From positions 26,157-90,156 of IMG/VR virus record IMGVR_UViG_3300009128_000006: a stretch of DNA of 64,000 nt; one strand, 5' to 3'. Both the position numbers and the translations under genes were made by a program. Below are positions 1 through 8,376 of this stretch, piece by piece. A model generated the notes under the pieces. That model saw nothing but the letters and a program-made list of their open reading frames with translations, had not been told where the DNA came from and did no database searches. The stretch's first letter is position 1. Every line of letters starts with the position of its first letter. The stretch is from a virus.

Positions 1-1
1 A

Positions 2-922
2 CGAGGTGCTGACGCAGCGAAGCGGGACGCGGACAGCTTCCTCGTGCCGGGAGTTCGCGAGCAGCTGGTCAAGAGCGCAGAGTACGTCTACGAGCTCTAT
101 GAGAAGGTAGGAGCCCCCACACCTGAGAAGGCCCGACTTCTGAAGGAACGGCGAGAGGCGGCAGCGGCGAAGGCCCACAGGCAGGTGCAGAAGTACGAGG
201 CGAAGTCTACGGCCCGACGCGCGGGCGGCGTAGATGCTGCCACCGCAGAGAAGATGGATCGTGCACAAGCGCGATTGCGCGGCCGTGCGGAGTTTGTGAG
301 TGGAGTGGGCAAAGAGCAACAAGCCCCGGCCAATATCCCCGAGCAATACCGTGAACAGGCCAAGAAGGACATCGCCAAGCAAACAAGACAGGGGTACAGG
401 GGTCTGCTCGGGCGTGGCAAGGATTCCCCTCTGGTACGTCGCCATATCCCCGAAAACCCGGCCGCAGTCAAAGCTCGGAAGGCTGAGGAGCTTCGCGGGA
501 AGCTAAAGACTCACTTCGCAGATCAGCATGCTGCTGAAGCGAAGGCCCAGCAGGACTTCGTCGACAAGGCCAAAGCCCGTCAGGTTGGTGGTACCCAATC
601 CGCAGCTTCTGCGTCGAAGCCTCCTACGGTATCGGCCCCTACGCCGAAGCCTGAGACTCCCACGCCGAAGCCCGACGCTTCCACCACTTCTGGAGGGGGT
701 AGCTCTACTTCGACTCCAGATGCTGCCAAGCCCAAGCCTCCTCCGAAGACCCCGTCGAAGGGCCTGCTCGGAGGTATGAAGCCCGGGACGAAGCGCGGTC
801 TTCTGATTGGAGGCGGCGTGGCGACAGGTCTGGCAGGTCTGGCGGCCATCCGTTCTGCCACAGCACCAAAGACTCCGCCGCCTCCGAAGATGGCAGGTTT
901 GGCGGCACTGATCTGGAAGTAG
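2..922 (+). CDS. Uncharacterised virion-locus protein, 5' partial
   Basis: The frame is open from base 2, so the true start lies upstream; a GTG at 44 is only an internal candidate. The visible part begins with a charged, Lys/Arg/Ala-rich helical region, then a Pro/Thr/Ser/Ala-rich linker with repeated 'TPKP' units (about residues 190-245), then a glycine-rich hydrophobic stretch (GLLIGGGVATGLAGLAAI) and a short tail containing PKMAG. This linker-plus-membrane-segment layout recurs in several other genes of the window (for example 27782-29371). It ends 3 bases before the spike gene, so it is probably co-transcribed with it. No enzymatic motif is visible; function unknown. Confidence 0.75.
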   Translation, partial: RGADAAKRDADSFLVPGVREQLVKSAEYVYELYEKVGAPTPEKARLLKERREAAAAKAHRQVQKYEAKSTARRAGGVDAATAEKMDRAQARLRGRAEFVSGVGKEQQAPANIPEQYREQAKKDIAKQTRQGYRGLLGRGKDSPLVRRHIPENPAAVKARKAEELRGKLKTHFADQHAAEAKAQQDFVDKAKARQVGGTQSAASASKPPTVSAPTPKPETPTPKPDASTTSGGGSSTSTPDAAKPKPPPKTPSKGLLGGMKPGTKRGLLIGGGVATGLAGLAAIRSATAPKTPPPPKMAGLAALIWK

Positions 923-925
923 GCC

Positions 926-2209
926 ATGCGTCGTCGGTTCCCGCCTCATCGTGGTCGAGGACGAGGCGGCTACGCGGACGTCCGCATCCTTGCTGCGCGC
1001 ATCCTCGCAGTGAACCCGATGCTCTGGACGTGCCACCTCCGTACAGAGATCGGCGAACGGGACTTCCCTGACGTTCCTCTGGGCTCTCCCTACCTCCATC
1101 CTGCAGATGGGGAAGGCTTCCTCATCATGCCGGAGCCCGGAGCTGCGGTGTGGATGGCAGAGCCCTCGGAAGGCAACACCAGGCCATTCATCGTGGCCTT
1201 CCGTTCCTACTTCAGCAAAGAGCCTGGTTCCGAGTCGAACCCGACACAGCTCAATGCCCGGATGAACCGTCCCAGGTTCAATCTTGGTGACATGGGCATC
1301 ATTGGAAGGAACCGTAACGGCATCAAGGTTCGACGCGGCGGCGTCACGGAGGTTCTGGCCTCTCCTCTCTCTCGAAGGATCTACTCAGCCCGTGGCCACA
1401 TCATCCACGACATCTGTCAGAACTGGAAGCTGGACACTCTCGGCGGCTCCATACGATGGCTCGTGGCCCGAGAGGAGAAGGATCCTGAAGGGAAGCAGGG
1501 CACCCTCTTTGACCTGAAGGCCAAGGAGTACGCGAACCATAAGGGCCATGTCGTCCGTGCACGTCTTGGCGGACAGATCGTTGTCGGCTCCGAAGGTGAT
1601 GCTGACGGAGGTGCCGGAGAGGCGGGTCCGGCTCCGGCTTCTTCAGAGCTCGTAGACACCCCTGTTCTCTACCTCCAGTTCTACGAGGACGGTGACAAGG
1701 CTGAGGATGATCTCTCACCGTCTGGTGCAGTGCTGGCAGACAAGGACGGGAACATTGAGCTGGCCTTCAAGGGGAAAGTCCGCATCGAGGTTCGCGGTGC
1801 GACAAATGCCACGCTTGAGCTCTCTCCCGGAGCTGTGAAGGTCGAGGCAGATGCGCAGGTCGACGTTGAGGCCCCGACCATCAACTCGACTGCGACCGTC
1901 AAGGCGACAACGACTGCACCGGTCATTGAGGCCACAGCAGCTACGTCTGCCACTATCGCTGCTCCCACGGTTTCTCTTGTTGCTGGATCCTCTGCTATGA
2001 CAGTGACAGAGGCCGGAGTGGCTGTCGGAGAGGGAAACGGCGGAGGGGCTCTGGTGGACAATGGCTATAGCCAGATGCTCTCCGCAGCTCTGGGAGAGAT
2101 CGTCTTGATCGGCACGGCTGCAGGGCAGTCCACTACCGCCATCCAGGCTCTGATCTCTGCTGTGAATGCGGGGACGTTCACGAGCTCGAAGTTCAAGACA
2201 GATATGTGA
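926..2209 (+). CDS. Baseplate central spike-like protein (gpV/gp5 type)
   Basis: 427 aa. The N-terminal part looks like a compact beta (OB-type) domain containing PLGSPYLHP and GFLIMPEPG. It is followed by charged loops and then a long C-terminal tract (about residues 275-375) of short alternating hydrophobic strands with repeated V-x-A/V-x-A periodicity, such as VKVEADAQVDVEAPTI. That pattern is typical of the triple-stranded beta-helix of T4 gp5 and P2 gpV spikes. It is known that such spikes sit at the centre of contractile-tail baseplates and pierce the outer membrane. The lysozyme domain of T4 gp5 is not evident. The stop overlaps the next reading frame, so an operon is likely. Confidence 0.72.
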   Translation: MRRRFPPHRGRGRGGYADVRILAARILAVNPMLWTCHLRTEIGERDFPDVPLGSPYLHPADGEGFLIMPEPGAAVWMAEPSEGNTRPFIVAFRSYFSKEPGSESNPTQLNARMNRPRFNLGDMGIIGRNRNGIKVRRGGVTEVLASPLSRRIYSARGHIIHDICQNWKLDTLGGSIRWLVAREEKDPEGKQGTLFDLKAKEYANHKGHVVRARLGGQIVVGSEGDADGGAGEAGPAPASSELVDTPVLYLQFYEDGDKAEDDLSPSGAVLADKDGNIELAFKGKVRIEVRGATNATLELSPGAVKVEADAQVDVEAPTINSTATVKATTTAPVIEATAATSATIAAPTVSLVAGSSAMTVTEAGVAVGEGNGGGALVDNGYSQMLSAALGEIVLIGTAAGQSTTAIQALISAVNAGTFTSSKFKTDM

Positions 2210-2277
2210 CCATGGCCCGCGGGAGCGGGCAGCAACGGGTGTTATTCTTAGCGATGCACCCAACAGGAGCAGCCGGG

Positions 2278-2898
2278 ATGTCCATCGCCACGCATGAGCC
2301 TCTCTTCCTCCGCGAGTACACCGTCCATGACCTGTTCGAAGGGGAGAAGCGGGCCTCACTCGTCAAGATGCCCGACGACGAGAAGAAGTGGCCGCCGTTC
2401 ATCCTCTCCTCCCTTCAGCGGGAGTTCCCCTTCCTCGCTGAGTACGACCTCGAGATCGTCCTCGACCGTGTGGAGCCAGAGGCAGGGGCTGCTCTCGGCT
2501 ACGTCCAGGTTCGGAACCGCACCCGTGCGCGGCCGCAGGACGTGGGAGCTTTCGGCAACATCATCCGTATCCCCATCATCATCCAGGACCGGCGGCTTCA
2601 GAAGTTTCTGGTCTTCGAGACGGGAGGCCAGACCTACCCCATGACTGAGGAGCGGGTGAAGCAGGCAATGATCGATCCAGGCATCTTCGACACCACCGTC
2701 GGCAAGACCCCAGGCTCCCCAAGCATCGTCGACCAGCTCTTCCCGCCGTACCAGCAGCGGCAGGGCTTCGGCCGGGTGGTGGAGCCTGCAGCAGGAGGGA
2801 TCTCGAAGGTCTCCGCGGCGCCTCTGGAGGACGGCGGCCACACGACGAAGACGGCCTCCTCCTCGATTCGTGCGCGTTTGCGGCTGGTCGCTCGTTGA
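2278..2898 (+). CDS. Uncharacterised virion-locus protein
   Basis: 206 aa from ATG 2278, chosen because AGGAG (2264-2268) lies about nine bases upstream; an in-frame ATG at 2206 would add 24 residues but has no ribosome site and precedes a promoter-like TATTCT. No recognised domain. The protein is a mixed alpha/beta sequence with IIRIPIIIQDRRLQKFLVF in the middle and a basic C-terminal end that carries TTKTASSS about 15 residues before the stop, one of the recurring K-x-A-S motifs. It overlaps the next gene (TGATG), so translation is probably coupled. Its position between spike and InPase-domain genes suggests a virion role, but this is inference only. Confidence 0.7.
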   Translation: MSIATHEPLFLREYTVHDLFEGEKRASLVKMPDDEKKWPPFILSSLQREFPFLAEYDLEIVLDRVEPEAGAALGYVQVRNRTRARPQDVGAFGNIIRIPIIIQDRRLQKFLVFETGGQTYPMTEERVKQAMIDPGIFDTTVGKTPGSPSIVDQLFPPYQQRQGFGRVVEPAAGGISKVSAAPLEDGGHTTKTASSSIRARLRLVAR

Positions 2899-3785
2899 TG
2901 GACCTTCTTGTCCTACAGGCATTCACCAAGGCGGCTGCAGAGAGCGAGCGAAGACGTCGCATAGCTCGTAGTACAGCCATAGGAGCCGCAACAGGTGCAA
3001 GCGTCGGAATGGCGTGGCCCTTTGCGGCTATGTACTTGTCGCGAGGGCTTGGTGTACCGAGCTTCCGTCAAGTTCCTGCAACGACGCTTGCGGGTGCTGG
3101 CATTGGCCGTCTGGCGGCGACTCTAAGGAAAGAAGCGAAGCGTGACTTCCATCCCGTAAAGGTGGAGGCTCCGAAGAAGAAGAGGAAGAAGTTCCCCTTC
3201 CAAGGCTTCGTTGACTTCCAAGGTTTGAAGATCGACATCGAGAACAAGAAGGGCTCTTACAGAGAAGGCAAGTCACCCGAAGGGAAGAAGTGGCGAACCT
3301 ACATGCACTGTGCGTACGGAGAGATTCGAGGCACAGAGGGCTCGGATGGCGACAAGCTCGATGTCTATGTGGGTGATAACCACGACTCTCCGCTCGTAGT
3401 CGTCATCCACCAGCAGGATCCGAAGACCAAGAAGTACGATGAAGACAAGGTCATGATCGGCTTTGACACTGTCGCTACGGCTATCAAAGCCTACAAGCGT
3501 CAGTACGATCGTCCAGGGTTCTACCAGTCACACACTACGATGCAGATGGGCCGCTTCTGGCGATGGGTCCATGACCGTTCGAAGCACGGTAAGAAGGTGG
3601 CGAGTCGTGAGCGTAGGGGACGGATGAGTCGCGAGCTGCGCGATCCCCGTCTGTATTCAAACCTTCGAGGGGCGATGGCTCTGGAGTCTGCCAAGAAGAG
3701 GGTTGCTGCGCACAAGGGACTGGCCAAAGGTGATGGAACTATTCGCTCAGCAGTCAGGAAGGGTCTTCTACGAGAACGACGCTAA
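2898..3785 (+). CDS. InPase-domain polyvalent-type protein
   Basis: 295 aa; ATG 2898 overlaps the previous stop. The N-terminal 80 residues hold a KAAAESERRR segment and two glycine-rich hydrophobic stretches. Residues about 100-220 match the pyrophosphatase-like domain (InPase) known from phage and conjugative-element polyvalent proteins: IENKKGSYREG, the aromatic W-x-x-x-M, YGEIRGTEGSDGDKLDVYVG with its acidic cluster, then DEDKVMIGFD and an AY-x-x-x-Y tail. The C-terminus is strongly basic. Polyvalent proteins are known to be injected with phage DNA and to neutralise host defences; here injection is inferred from the virion-gene context. Catalytic activity is not established. Confidence 0.75.
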   Translation: MDLLVLQAFTKAAAESERRRRIARSTAIGAATGASVGMAWPFAAMYLSRGLGVPSFRQVPATTLAGAGIGRLAATLRKEAKRDFHPVKVEAPKKKRKKFPFQGFVDFQGLKIDIENKKGSYREGKSPEGKKWRTYMHCAYGEIRGTEGSDGDKLDVYVGDNHDSPLVVVIHQQDPKTKKYDEDKVMIGFDTVATAIKAYKRQYDRPGFYQSHTTMQMGRFWRWVHDRSKHGKKVASRERRGRMSRELRDPRLYSNLRGAMALESAKKRVAAHKGLAKGDGTIRSAVRKGLLRERR

Positions 3786-3790
3786 GGAAT

Positions 3791-3815
3791 AGCAAGAAAA
3801 GCTATGGTTCTTGCT
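3791..3815 (+). terminator. Hairpin, possible terminator
   Basis: AGCAAGAA (3791-3798) and TTCTTGCT (3808-3815) form a perfect 8-bp stem with a 9-base loop just after the InPase-domain gene. There is no T-run after it, so termination is uncertain. Confidence 0.35.
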
Positions 3816-3901
3816 CTGGCCACTGGCTCTGAAGCGTGTAGATGAGGTACGCTTAGGGCAGTGGAGTCGTCTATGGTACGCGGTGTGTAGCTGAGAAGCG
3901 T

Positions 3902-3907
3902 TATACT
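3902..3907 (+). promoter_or_regulatory. -10-like TATACT upstream of 3928 gene
   Basis: TATACT lies 20 bases before the start codon, with no TTGACA-like box at the usual distance. It belongs to a recurring set of TATNNT hexamers close upstream of starts (2243, 9133, 14215, 21553, 25040, 26070, 53120, 59502). Confidence 0.4.
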
Positions 3908-3927
3908 CGGGCCAGGAGAACCTTCAA

Positions 3928-5682
3928 ATGCCTTCCCTTCATCAGTCTGGTCCCTCGAAAGAGGCTCGTTGGCGGAACACGCCCATGTCGCTTCAGGAGC
4001 GGGATGCCTGGGAGAGGCAGCTCAAGGCGGCCCAGGAGAAGAAGCACGAGGCGAAGAAGCTCAAAGGCACTCGCCTCGCCCACGGAATGAGGGCCATGCA
4101 GAACAGCTTTCAATCGCAGACCCCGAAGGCCCGGCTGACTCGTCGGCTTGGCCTGGGTGTGGTGAAGAAGGGCTCTCTCTGTGAGGCCATCGCCGGGACC
4201 ATCAATCGCTCGGACTTCGCCCGCATCGACGTGGTCTACGAGGAGAGTCCTGCAGTTCAGCAGCTCCTGCCGAAGTCGGCGGGGGTGATGACTGCGTTGC
4301 GGGGCCTGACCTCGCAGCCTGTGACGACTGGCGAAGAGGTGCTCGAGCGGTCGCTGAAGCTCGCCTCCCGTCCGCAGTTCGATGTCATCCAGCTTCGCGT
4401 GGACGGCTACGGCTACATCCTGAAGCACTCGGCAGCTCCGAAGGGTGTGAAGCCTCAGGAGCGGAAGGTGTCCAAGGAGGCGGCGCAGAAGGCCCTCCCC
4501 CAGGAGATGGTCAACACTGCAGATCAGCAGGGTGTGGCAACCGTCACGGAGGTTCAGGCTGCTCCCGACCCGATGCAGGAGCAGCCCCAGGCTGTGACGC
4601 AGTTCGGCATGTACAAGGTGACGGAGGCCACAGGCGGGCAGCTCGTCGGCTTCGTCATCCCGCAGCTCTTCGATCCGGTGCAAGGTGTTCCGGTACAGCA
4701 AGGCCTCTTCTTCACGGGCGGCCAGTACGCTCTCGCTCCGCAGTTCCAGGGCGTCCTCACGGGCGTGAGCCACAATCTTCCGGAGAGCGGAGAGCCTCGA
4801 GGTCTCGGCATCTTCTACCACACCGACGGCAAGGGTCTCCTGGCCACGGTGCCCTACACCATCATCTCCAAGGTGACGGCAGAGGGTGTGCCGTACTACG
4901 CGGCGCAGACGCAGACGGGTGATGAGGTTCAGGTCAAGATCTCTCAGGAGATCGTGCGGCCGCTTGCGGCGACTCCGGGTGAGATCATCATCCCGGCCAA
5001 CTTCAAGTGGCTCGCCCTCGACAACGAGGTGCAGCTCATCGGGCCGGAGGCGGACCCGATGGCGGCACAGAAGGCGGCGTCGGTCGGCACCCTGTGTGAG
5101 ATCCGTGCCTGGAGGCACGAGCTGGGGGCGGGTGGCGGTGTGGACCTGCAGGGACCGGTGTTCTCGAAGCTCGGTTCCGGGACGCACACCTGGGCGGATG
5201 GCCTGTTCTACCTGGCTGCAGCCGGGATGCCACAGAACCTGGCCCTGGCCTGCATCGACAAGGCGGCTTCGTCGGGACAGGTCGTGAAGATGTACGGCCT
5301 GGCCCCACTGACAGATCACGACGACATGCTGAAGGATGCGGCCGCAGAAGCAGTGGCAGACTTCAAGCGTCTCGATCTGCCAGAGCGGCCACTTCTGCTG
5401 AAGGAGGCCCTCGCCATCGAGAGCACCAAGGAGGCTCGTGCTCTGGTCGGTACCAATGCTGTAGACCATCTCCTGGCCCTGAACTTCATCAACCCGGAGA
5501 ACGTGGAGACCTTCGTCGAGTACCTGCCTGAGCTTGAGGACACTGCGTCCAAGCTGGCCCAGCTCACTTTCGCCGTGCAGCTCGGTCTCCAGAGTGTACC
5601 GAAGACGGCAGCCATCCATGCCATGCGGTCGCTCGATGCTGTCATCGCTTCGCTGAAGGCTCTGCGTCAGTACAAGGTGTGA
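3928..5682 (+). CDS. Large uncharacterised virion protein
   Basis: 584 aa. ATG 3928 follows AGGAG at 3911-3915 and a TATACT box. Three parts are visible: a basic N-terminal helical region (1-75), a mixed segment to about residue 190, and a long beta-rich part with PGEIIIPANFKWLALD near residue 355 and FSKLGSGTHTWADGLFYL near 415. The C-terminus is helical. It contains many K-x-A-S/A tetrapeptides (LKLAS, QKAAS, DKAAS, PKTAA). The low-frequency codon use of the opposite-strand frame argues that only this strand codes. Size and position fit a structural baseplate or head protein, but no family was recognised. Confidence 0.75.
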   Translation: MPSLHQSGPSKEARWRNTPMSLQERDAWERQLKAAQEKKHEAKKLKGTRLAHGMRAMQNSFQSQTPKARLTRRLGLGVVKKGSLCEAIAGTINRSDFARIDVVYEESPAVQQLLPKSAGVMTALRGLTSQPVTTGEEVLERSLKLASRPQFDVIQLRVDGYGYILKHSAAPKGVKPQERKVSKEAAQKALPQEMVNTADQQGVATVTEVQAAPDPMQEQPQAVTQFGMYKVTEATGGQLVGFVIPQLFDPVQGVPVQQGLFFTGGQYALAPQFQGVLTGVSHNLPESGEPRGLGIFYHTDGKGLLATVPYTIISKVTAEGVPYYAAQTQTGDEVQVKISQEIVRPLAATPGEIIIPANFKWLALDNEVQLIGPEADPMAAQKAASVGTLCEIRAWRHELGAGGGVDLQGPVFSKLGSGTHTWADGLFYLAAAGMPQNLALACIDKAASSGQVVKMYGLAPLTDHDDMLKDAAAEAVADFKRLDLPERPLLLKEALAIESTKEARALVGTNAVDHLLALNFINPENVETFVEYLPELEDTASKLAQLTFAVQLGLQSVPKTAAIHAMRSLDAVIASLKALRQYKV

Positions 5683-6542
5683 TGCGGCACCCCGCGCAGT
5701 TCTTCGTTCACTTCCTCTGGCTCTCCCTCGTAGAGCCTTCTTTGAAGGAAGTGAACAAGGTCCTTGACCGGTTCGGCCTTGCGGGTCTGACAGAGGGCCA
5801 GTACGGCCACATCCTCGAAGACCTGCCGACTACTCCTGACGACTTTCAGCCTGTGAACTCACGGCACCGGCCCACGATGGCATGGCTAAAGAAGGTCGGC
5901 ATCCGTTCGTTGGTTCGAGCAGACAAGGTCGCGCAAGAGATGAAGGTGGCTATCCTCGGCCATCCTCCTACGCGGGAGAAGGTCGAGCAGCTCCTCATCG
6001 GCAATGTCTCTCCTCGGGAGGTCTCGTACCGTCTGCAACGGATCGGGACGCACGTCTCAGATGCCGCTGTAGCGGAGTTCCGTCACTACTTCTGGGACAC
6101 GCGAGAGATGGGCATCGCCGATTGGGCCGCGTACTTTGCTGAGGACCGGCAAGGGCGTACCCACATCTTGATGAGCCCCTACATGGCAGCACTTCGGGGA
6201 GGGCCTGACCTGGCCCTGTATCGGGCAGGAATCAAGACCAAGCTCGACACGAAGAAGATCATGGAGGGGGTCATGCGAGAGCTATGGCACACCTTCCAGG
6301 AGACCTGTACGCTTCCGCTCTCGCAGCGGAAGGTCGAGATGCTGGGAACCCTCTCTCGGAACATTGCTCGTGCGGACGAGCGGTTGAAGGCCAGTGATAC
6401 GGCACTGCAGGAGATCCTGCAGCAGTTCGAGAAGTTCAAGGTCATCGCGGACGATGAAGAGATCGTCACTCTTGCCGAGCTTGCTCCTACAGGTACGGTG
6501 AGTGATAAGAGTAGGGAACAGATCGTCTCGCGTCAGGGGTGA
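5682..6542 (+). CDS. Uncharacterised, predominantly helical protein
   Basis: 286 aa. ATG 5682 shares its A with the preceding TGA stop, so translation is likely coupled. It is rich in helices; the middle (about residues 85-150) contains VEQLLIGNVSPREVSYRL followed by an aromatic FRHYFWDTREMGIADWAAYF segment, an arrangement that resembles an HTH followed by an oligomerisation helix. The C-terminal quarter is a probable coiled coil (LKASDTALQEILQQFEKF). A small-terminase role was considered because of that layout, but the gene is far from the large terminase and the similarity is weak. Function unknown. Confidence 0.65.
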   Translation: MRHPAQFFVHFLWLSLVEPSLKEVNKVLDRFGLAGLTEGQYGHILEDLPTTPDDFQPVNSRHRPTMAWLKKVGIRSLVRADKVAQEMKVAILGHPPTREKVEQLLIGNVSPREVSYRLQRIGTHVSDAAVAEFRHYFWDTREMGIADWAAYFAEDRQGRTHILMSPYMAALRGGPDLALYRAGIKTKLDTKKIMEGVMRELWHTFQETCTLPLSQRKVEMLGTLSRNIARADERLKASDTALQEILQQFEKFKVIADDEEIVTLAELAPTGTVSDKSREQIVSRQG

Positions 6543-6545
6543 GGA

Positions 6546-6998
6546 ATGGTACCGCAGGGCATGATTCGTACGAGCGACGGAGTGCTCACCCAGGCTCCGG
6601 CATGGGCGATGGAGTTTCACCGCAAGGACTACCTGCGGGAGGCCTACGATGCGCAGTCGCAGCTCGCCACAGAGCCGCCGCCGCAGCGTCTGGAGTTCCG
6701 TGGCGACAACATCCAGGCCGATGTCGTGCTCAAGGGCGAGCACGATGTCATCTTCCAGATCTACATCGGCACCAAGGATGCGCCTGCGCCTCTCCTTCCC
6801 GATGTCGAGGTGGTGATGTTCCGCGTGATCCTGGATCACTTCGGTACTACGGATCGCTTCGAGGGTGATGAGGTGTCGGAGCTTCGAAGCTACGCCGTGA
6901 AGGCGAAGGGCCTGCGAGGTATTCCCACCTACAGGGAGGAGTTCCACGTCGCCGGATTCCTCCACCTCCTCGATGCCACCATCGGCGAGTTGGAGTAG
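6546..6998 (+). CDS. Uncharacterised small virion-locus protein
   Basis: 150 aa, starting 3 bases after the previous stop. Mostly beta-rich, with VVLKGEHDVIFQIYIG and VEVVMFRVILDHFG segments and an acidic C-terminus. No catalytic motif, signal peptide or membrane span is visible. The tight spacing to both neighbours suggests one transcript with the 926-7397 gene block. A connector or baseplate wedge component is possible by position only. Confidence 0.6.
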   Translation: MVPQGMIRTSDGVLTQAPAWAMEFHRKDYLREAYDAQSQLATEPPPQRLEFRGDNIQADVVLKGEHDVIFQIYIGTKDAPAPLLPDVEVVMFRVILDHFGTTDRFEGDEVSELRSYAVKAKGLRGIPTYREEFHVAGFLHLLDATIGELE

Positions 6999-7001
6999 AC
7001 C

Positions 7002-7397
7002 ATGGCTATGATCGTCAAGTCCTTTGCCACGGTGAAGGAGGTCAAGGACTTTATGGCCGAGAACAATCTCGGCAAGGAAGACATCCTCTCCTTCGACACC
7101 AACGCCTCAGGGTTCATCGACATCCTTTTCGATGATGGGTCCATCTCGGACTACGCCTCTGGCACCAACGAGACGCATACCGTCGGCGACGGGTACCGTG
7201 TTCGCCATCTCCAGTTGTGGGCGAGTGGTGGTGCAGGCTCTGCCACCATCTTTGGCGGAGACACCATCACCATCCCTGACGGCGCGCGGATTCCGCTCGA
7301 CTTCCACGGAGCACTGATCGGTGATGGAACGGCCGCGTCGAACATTGTGGTAGGCGCGAACACCTACTACTACATCGACTGGTACGATCGCTCATAG
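7002..7397 (+). CDS. Uncharacterised beta-rich protein
   Basis: 131 aa with a start codon 4 bases after the preceding stop. The first 50 residues look like a small alpha/beta domain (VKEVKDFMAENNLGKEDILSF); the rest is Gly/Thr/Ser-rich beta sequence resembling a jelly-roll or fibre surface (HLQLWASGGAGSATIFGG). It ends exactly where the convergent RNase HII gene ends, with no room for a separate terminator. Function unknown; a small virion decoration or receptor-contact protein is possible. Confidence 0.6.
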   Translation: MAMIVKSFATVKEVKDFMAENNLGKEDILSFDTNASGFIDILFDDGSISDYASGTNETHTVGDGYRVRHLQLWASGGAGSATIFGGDTITIPDGARIPLDFHGALIGDGTAASNIVVGANTYYYIDWYDRS

Positions 7398-8048
7398 TCA
7401 CCGCCTGAAGGCCCTACGCCCTCGACCTCCGGTCTTCGCGTCGTCTCTGCGAAGGACAGTCCGGCAAGCCTTCTGCCGGTGGAACTCGCAAGCACCGTAC
7501 TCGGCAATGGCTGCACGATGCTCCTTCGTGCCGTAGCCCATGTTTCGGTCCCAGCCGTATTGGCCCCACCGCTTGTGAGCACGGAGCATGACTTCGTCCC
7601 TTCGTAGCTTTGCGAGGATGCTGGCGGCCGCTACAAGCCAGTACTTGCTGTCTGCTCTGGGGATTGCCACTTCTGGACCCAGTCCTCCGACCTTGGTCTT
7701 CCCATCTGTGATCAGGAGCATGTCTGGTTGTAGGGACTCTACAGCCGCAAGGACTGCCCTTTTTTGTGCTTCGTGTAGCGCTCTTCCATGTCCCAGCTCA
7801 TTGATGTCACGAACGGAGGCAAGGCCAAATCCGACCTCTCCTTCATTCTCCACCAAATAGGAGATCAGAGATGGTTCCAGTCGCTCTCTCTCCGGCCGAG
7901 TGGTCTTCTTTGAGTCCCTCACTTCCGCAATAGGCCAGAAGGTTGTCAACTGGTTGAACGGAATCTCCAGAGTCATCGCGACGGCCGTGACGCAGAATGG
8001 CCCTGCGAGGGCCCCGGTGCCGACCTCGTCCAGCCCAACGTAAATCAC
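7398..8048 (-). CDS. rnhB: Ribonuclease HII
   Basis: 216 aa from GTG 8048. RNase HII signatures in order: GLDEVGTGALAGP near the N-terminus (normally DEAGRGPLAGP, so the Arg is Thr here), DSKK, GLASVRDINEL, an aspartate in ITDGKTK, ADSKYWLVAAASILAKLRRD, and YGWDRNMGYGTKEH. RNase HII cleaves RNA embedded in or hybridised to DNA and is known to remove ribonucleotides and primers; in a phage it would serve replication or genome clean-up. The start follows a GAGGTGA ribosome site. Length matches the bacterial family. Convergent with 7002-7397. Confidence 0.95.
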   Translation of the reverse strand: MIYVGLDEVGTGALAGPFCVTAVAMTLEIPFNQLTTFWPIAEVRDSKKTTRPERERLEPSLISYLVENEGEVGFGLASVRDINELGHGRALHEAQKRAVLAAVESLQPDMLLITDGKTKVGGLGPEVAIPRADSKYWLVAAASILAKLRRDEVMLRAHKRWGQYGWDRNMGYGTKEHRAAIAEYGACEFHRQKACRTVLRRDDAKTGGRGRRAFRR

Positions 8049-8376
8049 CTGTCACCTCATAAGGATTGATGTCTTTTCTGGGTCCCAAACCCTTCAAGAG
8101 GATGAGAGCCTTAAAAGAAGTGCCCTTCCATTCACTTCTCTGGTACTTGCAGTCGTTGATGCTCGCCCACTCCTTGAGCTGAGCCCTCAACGATCGCACT
8201 TCCTCCTTTAGCCAGGGGCGGAGGAGCGTGATTGTGAAGACCCACTGTAGCGGGTCATCACGCTCCCCCAGCCTGTAGCTGTAGATGTCGTGGTCGAGTG
8301 CCCAGTTCACGGTCTGAATGAACTGAGCGACCCAGACCAGGCTCTCAGGTTCGGGCTTCTCGCTGTGTCCGTCCAC
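7843..8376 (-). CDS. Uncharacterised protein overlapping rnhB
   Basis: The frame runs from a GTG at 8376 (a TTG at 8394 is possible; neither has a good ribosome site) to 7843, so its last 206 bases overlap rnhB in another frame. The first 100 residues look coding (WVFTITLLRPWLKEEVRSL, then a Trp/Lys-rich stretch). The last 68 residues, from GDLRWAGRG on, look like the shadow of rnhB. Either the overlap is real, or a one-base frameshift ends the gene near the TGA in the rnhB ribosome site at about 8050. It also overlaps its upstream neighbour by about 30 bases. Function unknown. Confidence 0.5.
   Translation of the reverse strand: MDGHSEKPEPESLVWVAQFIQTVNWALDHDIYSYRLGERDDPLQWVFTITLLRPWLKEEVRSLRAQLKEWASINDCKYQRSEWKGTSFKALILLKGLGPRKDINPYEVTGDLRWAGRGRHRGPRRAILRHGRRDDSGDSVQPVDNLLAYCGSEGLKEDHSAGERATGTISDLLFGGE

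Noticed and set aside
3901-5619. 572-codon antisense frame opposite the 584-aa virion gene
   Set aside because: The + strand frame has a promoter-like box, a ribosome site and protein-like composition; the antisense frame has none.
5682-6542. Terminase small subunit
   Set aside because: Helical layout is suggestive, but there is no clear HTH consensus, and the gene is separated from terL by other genes on both strands.
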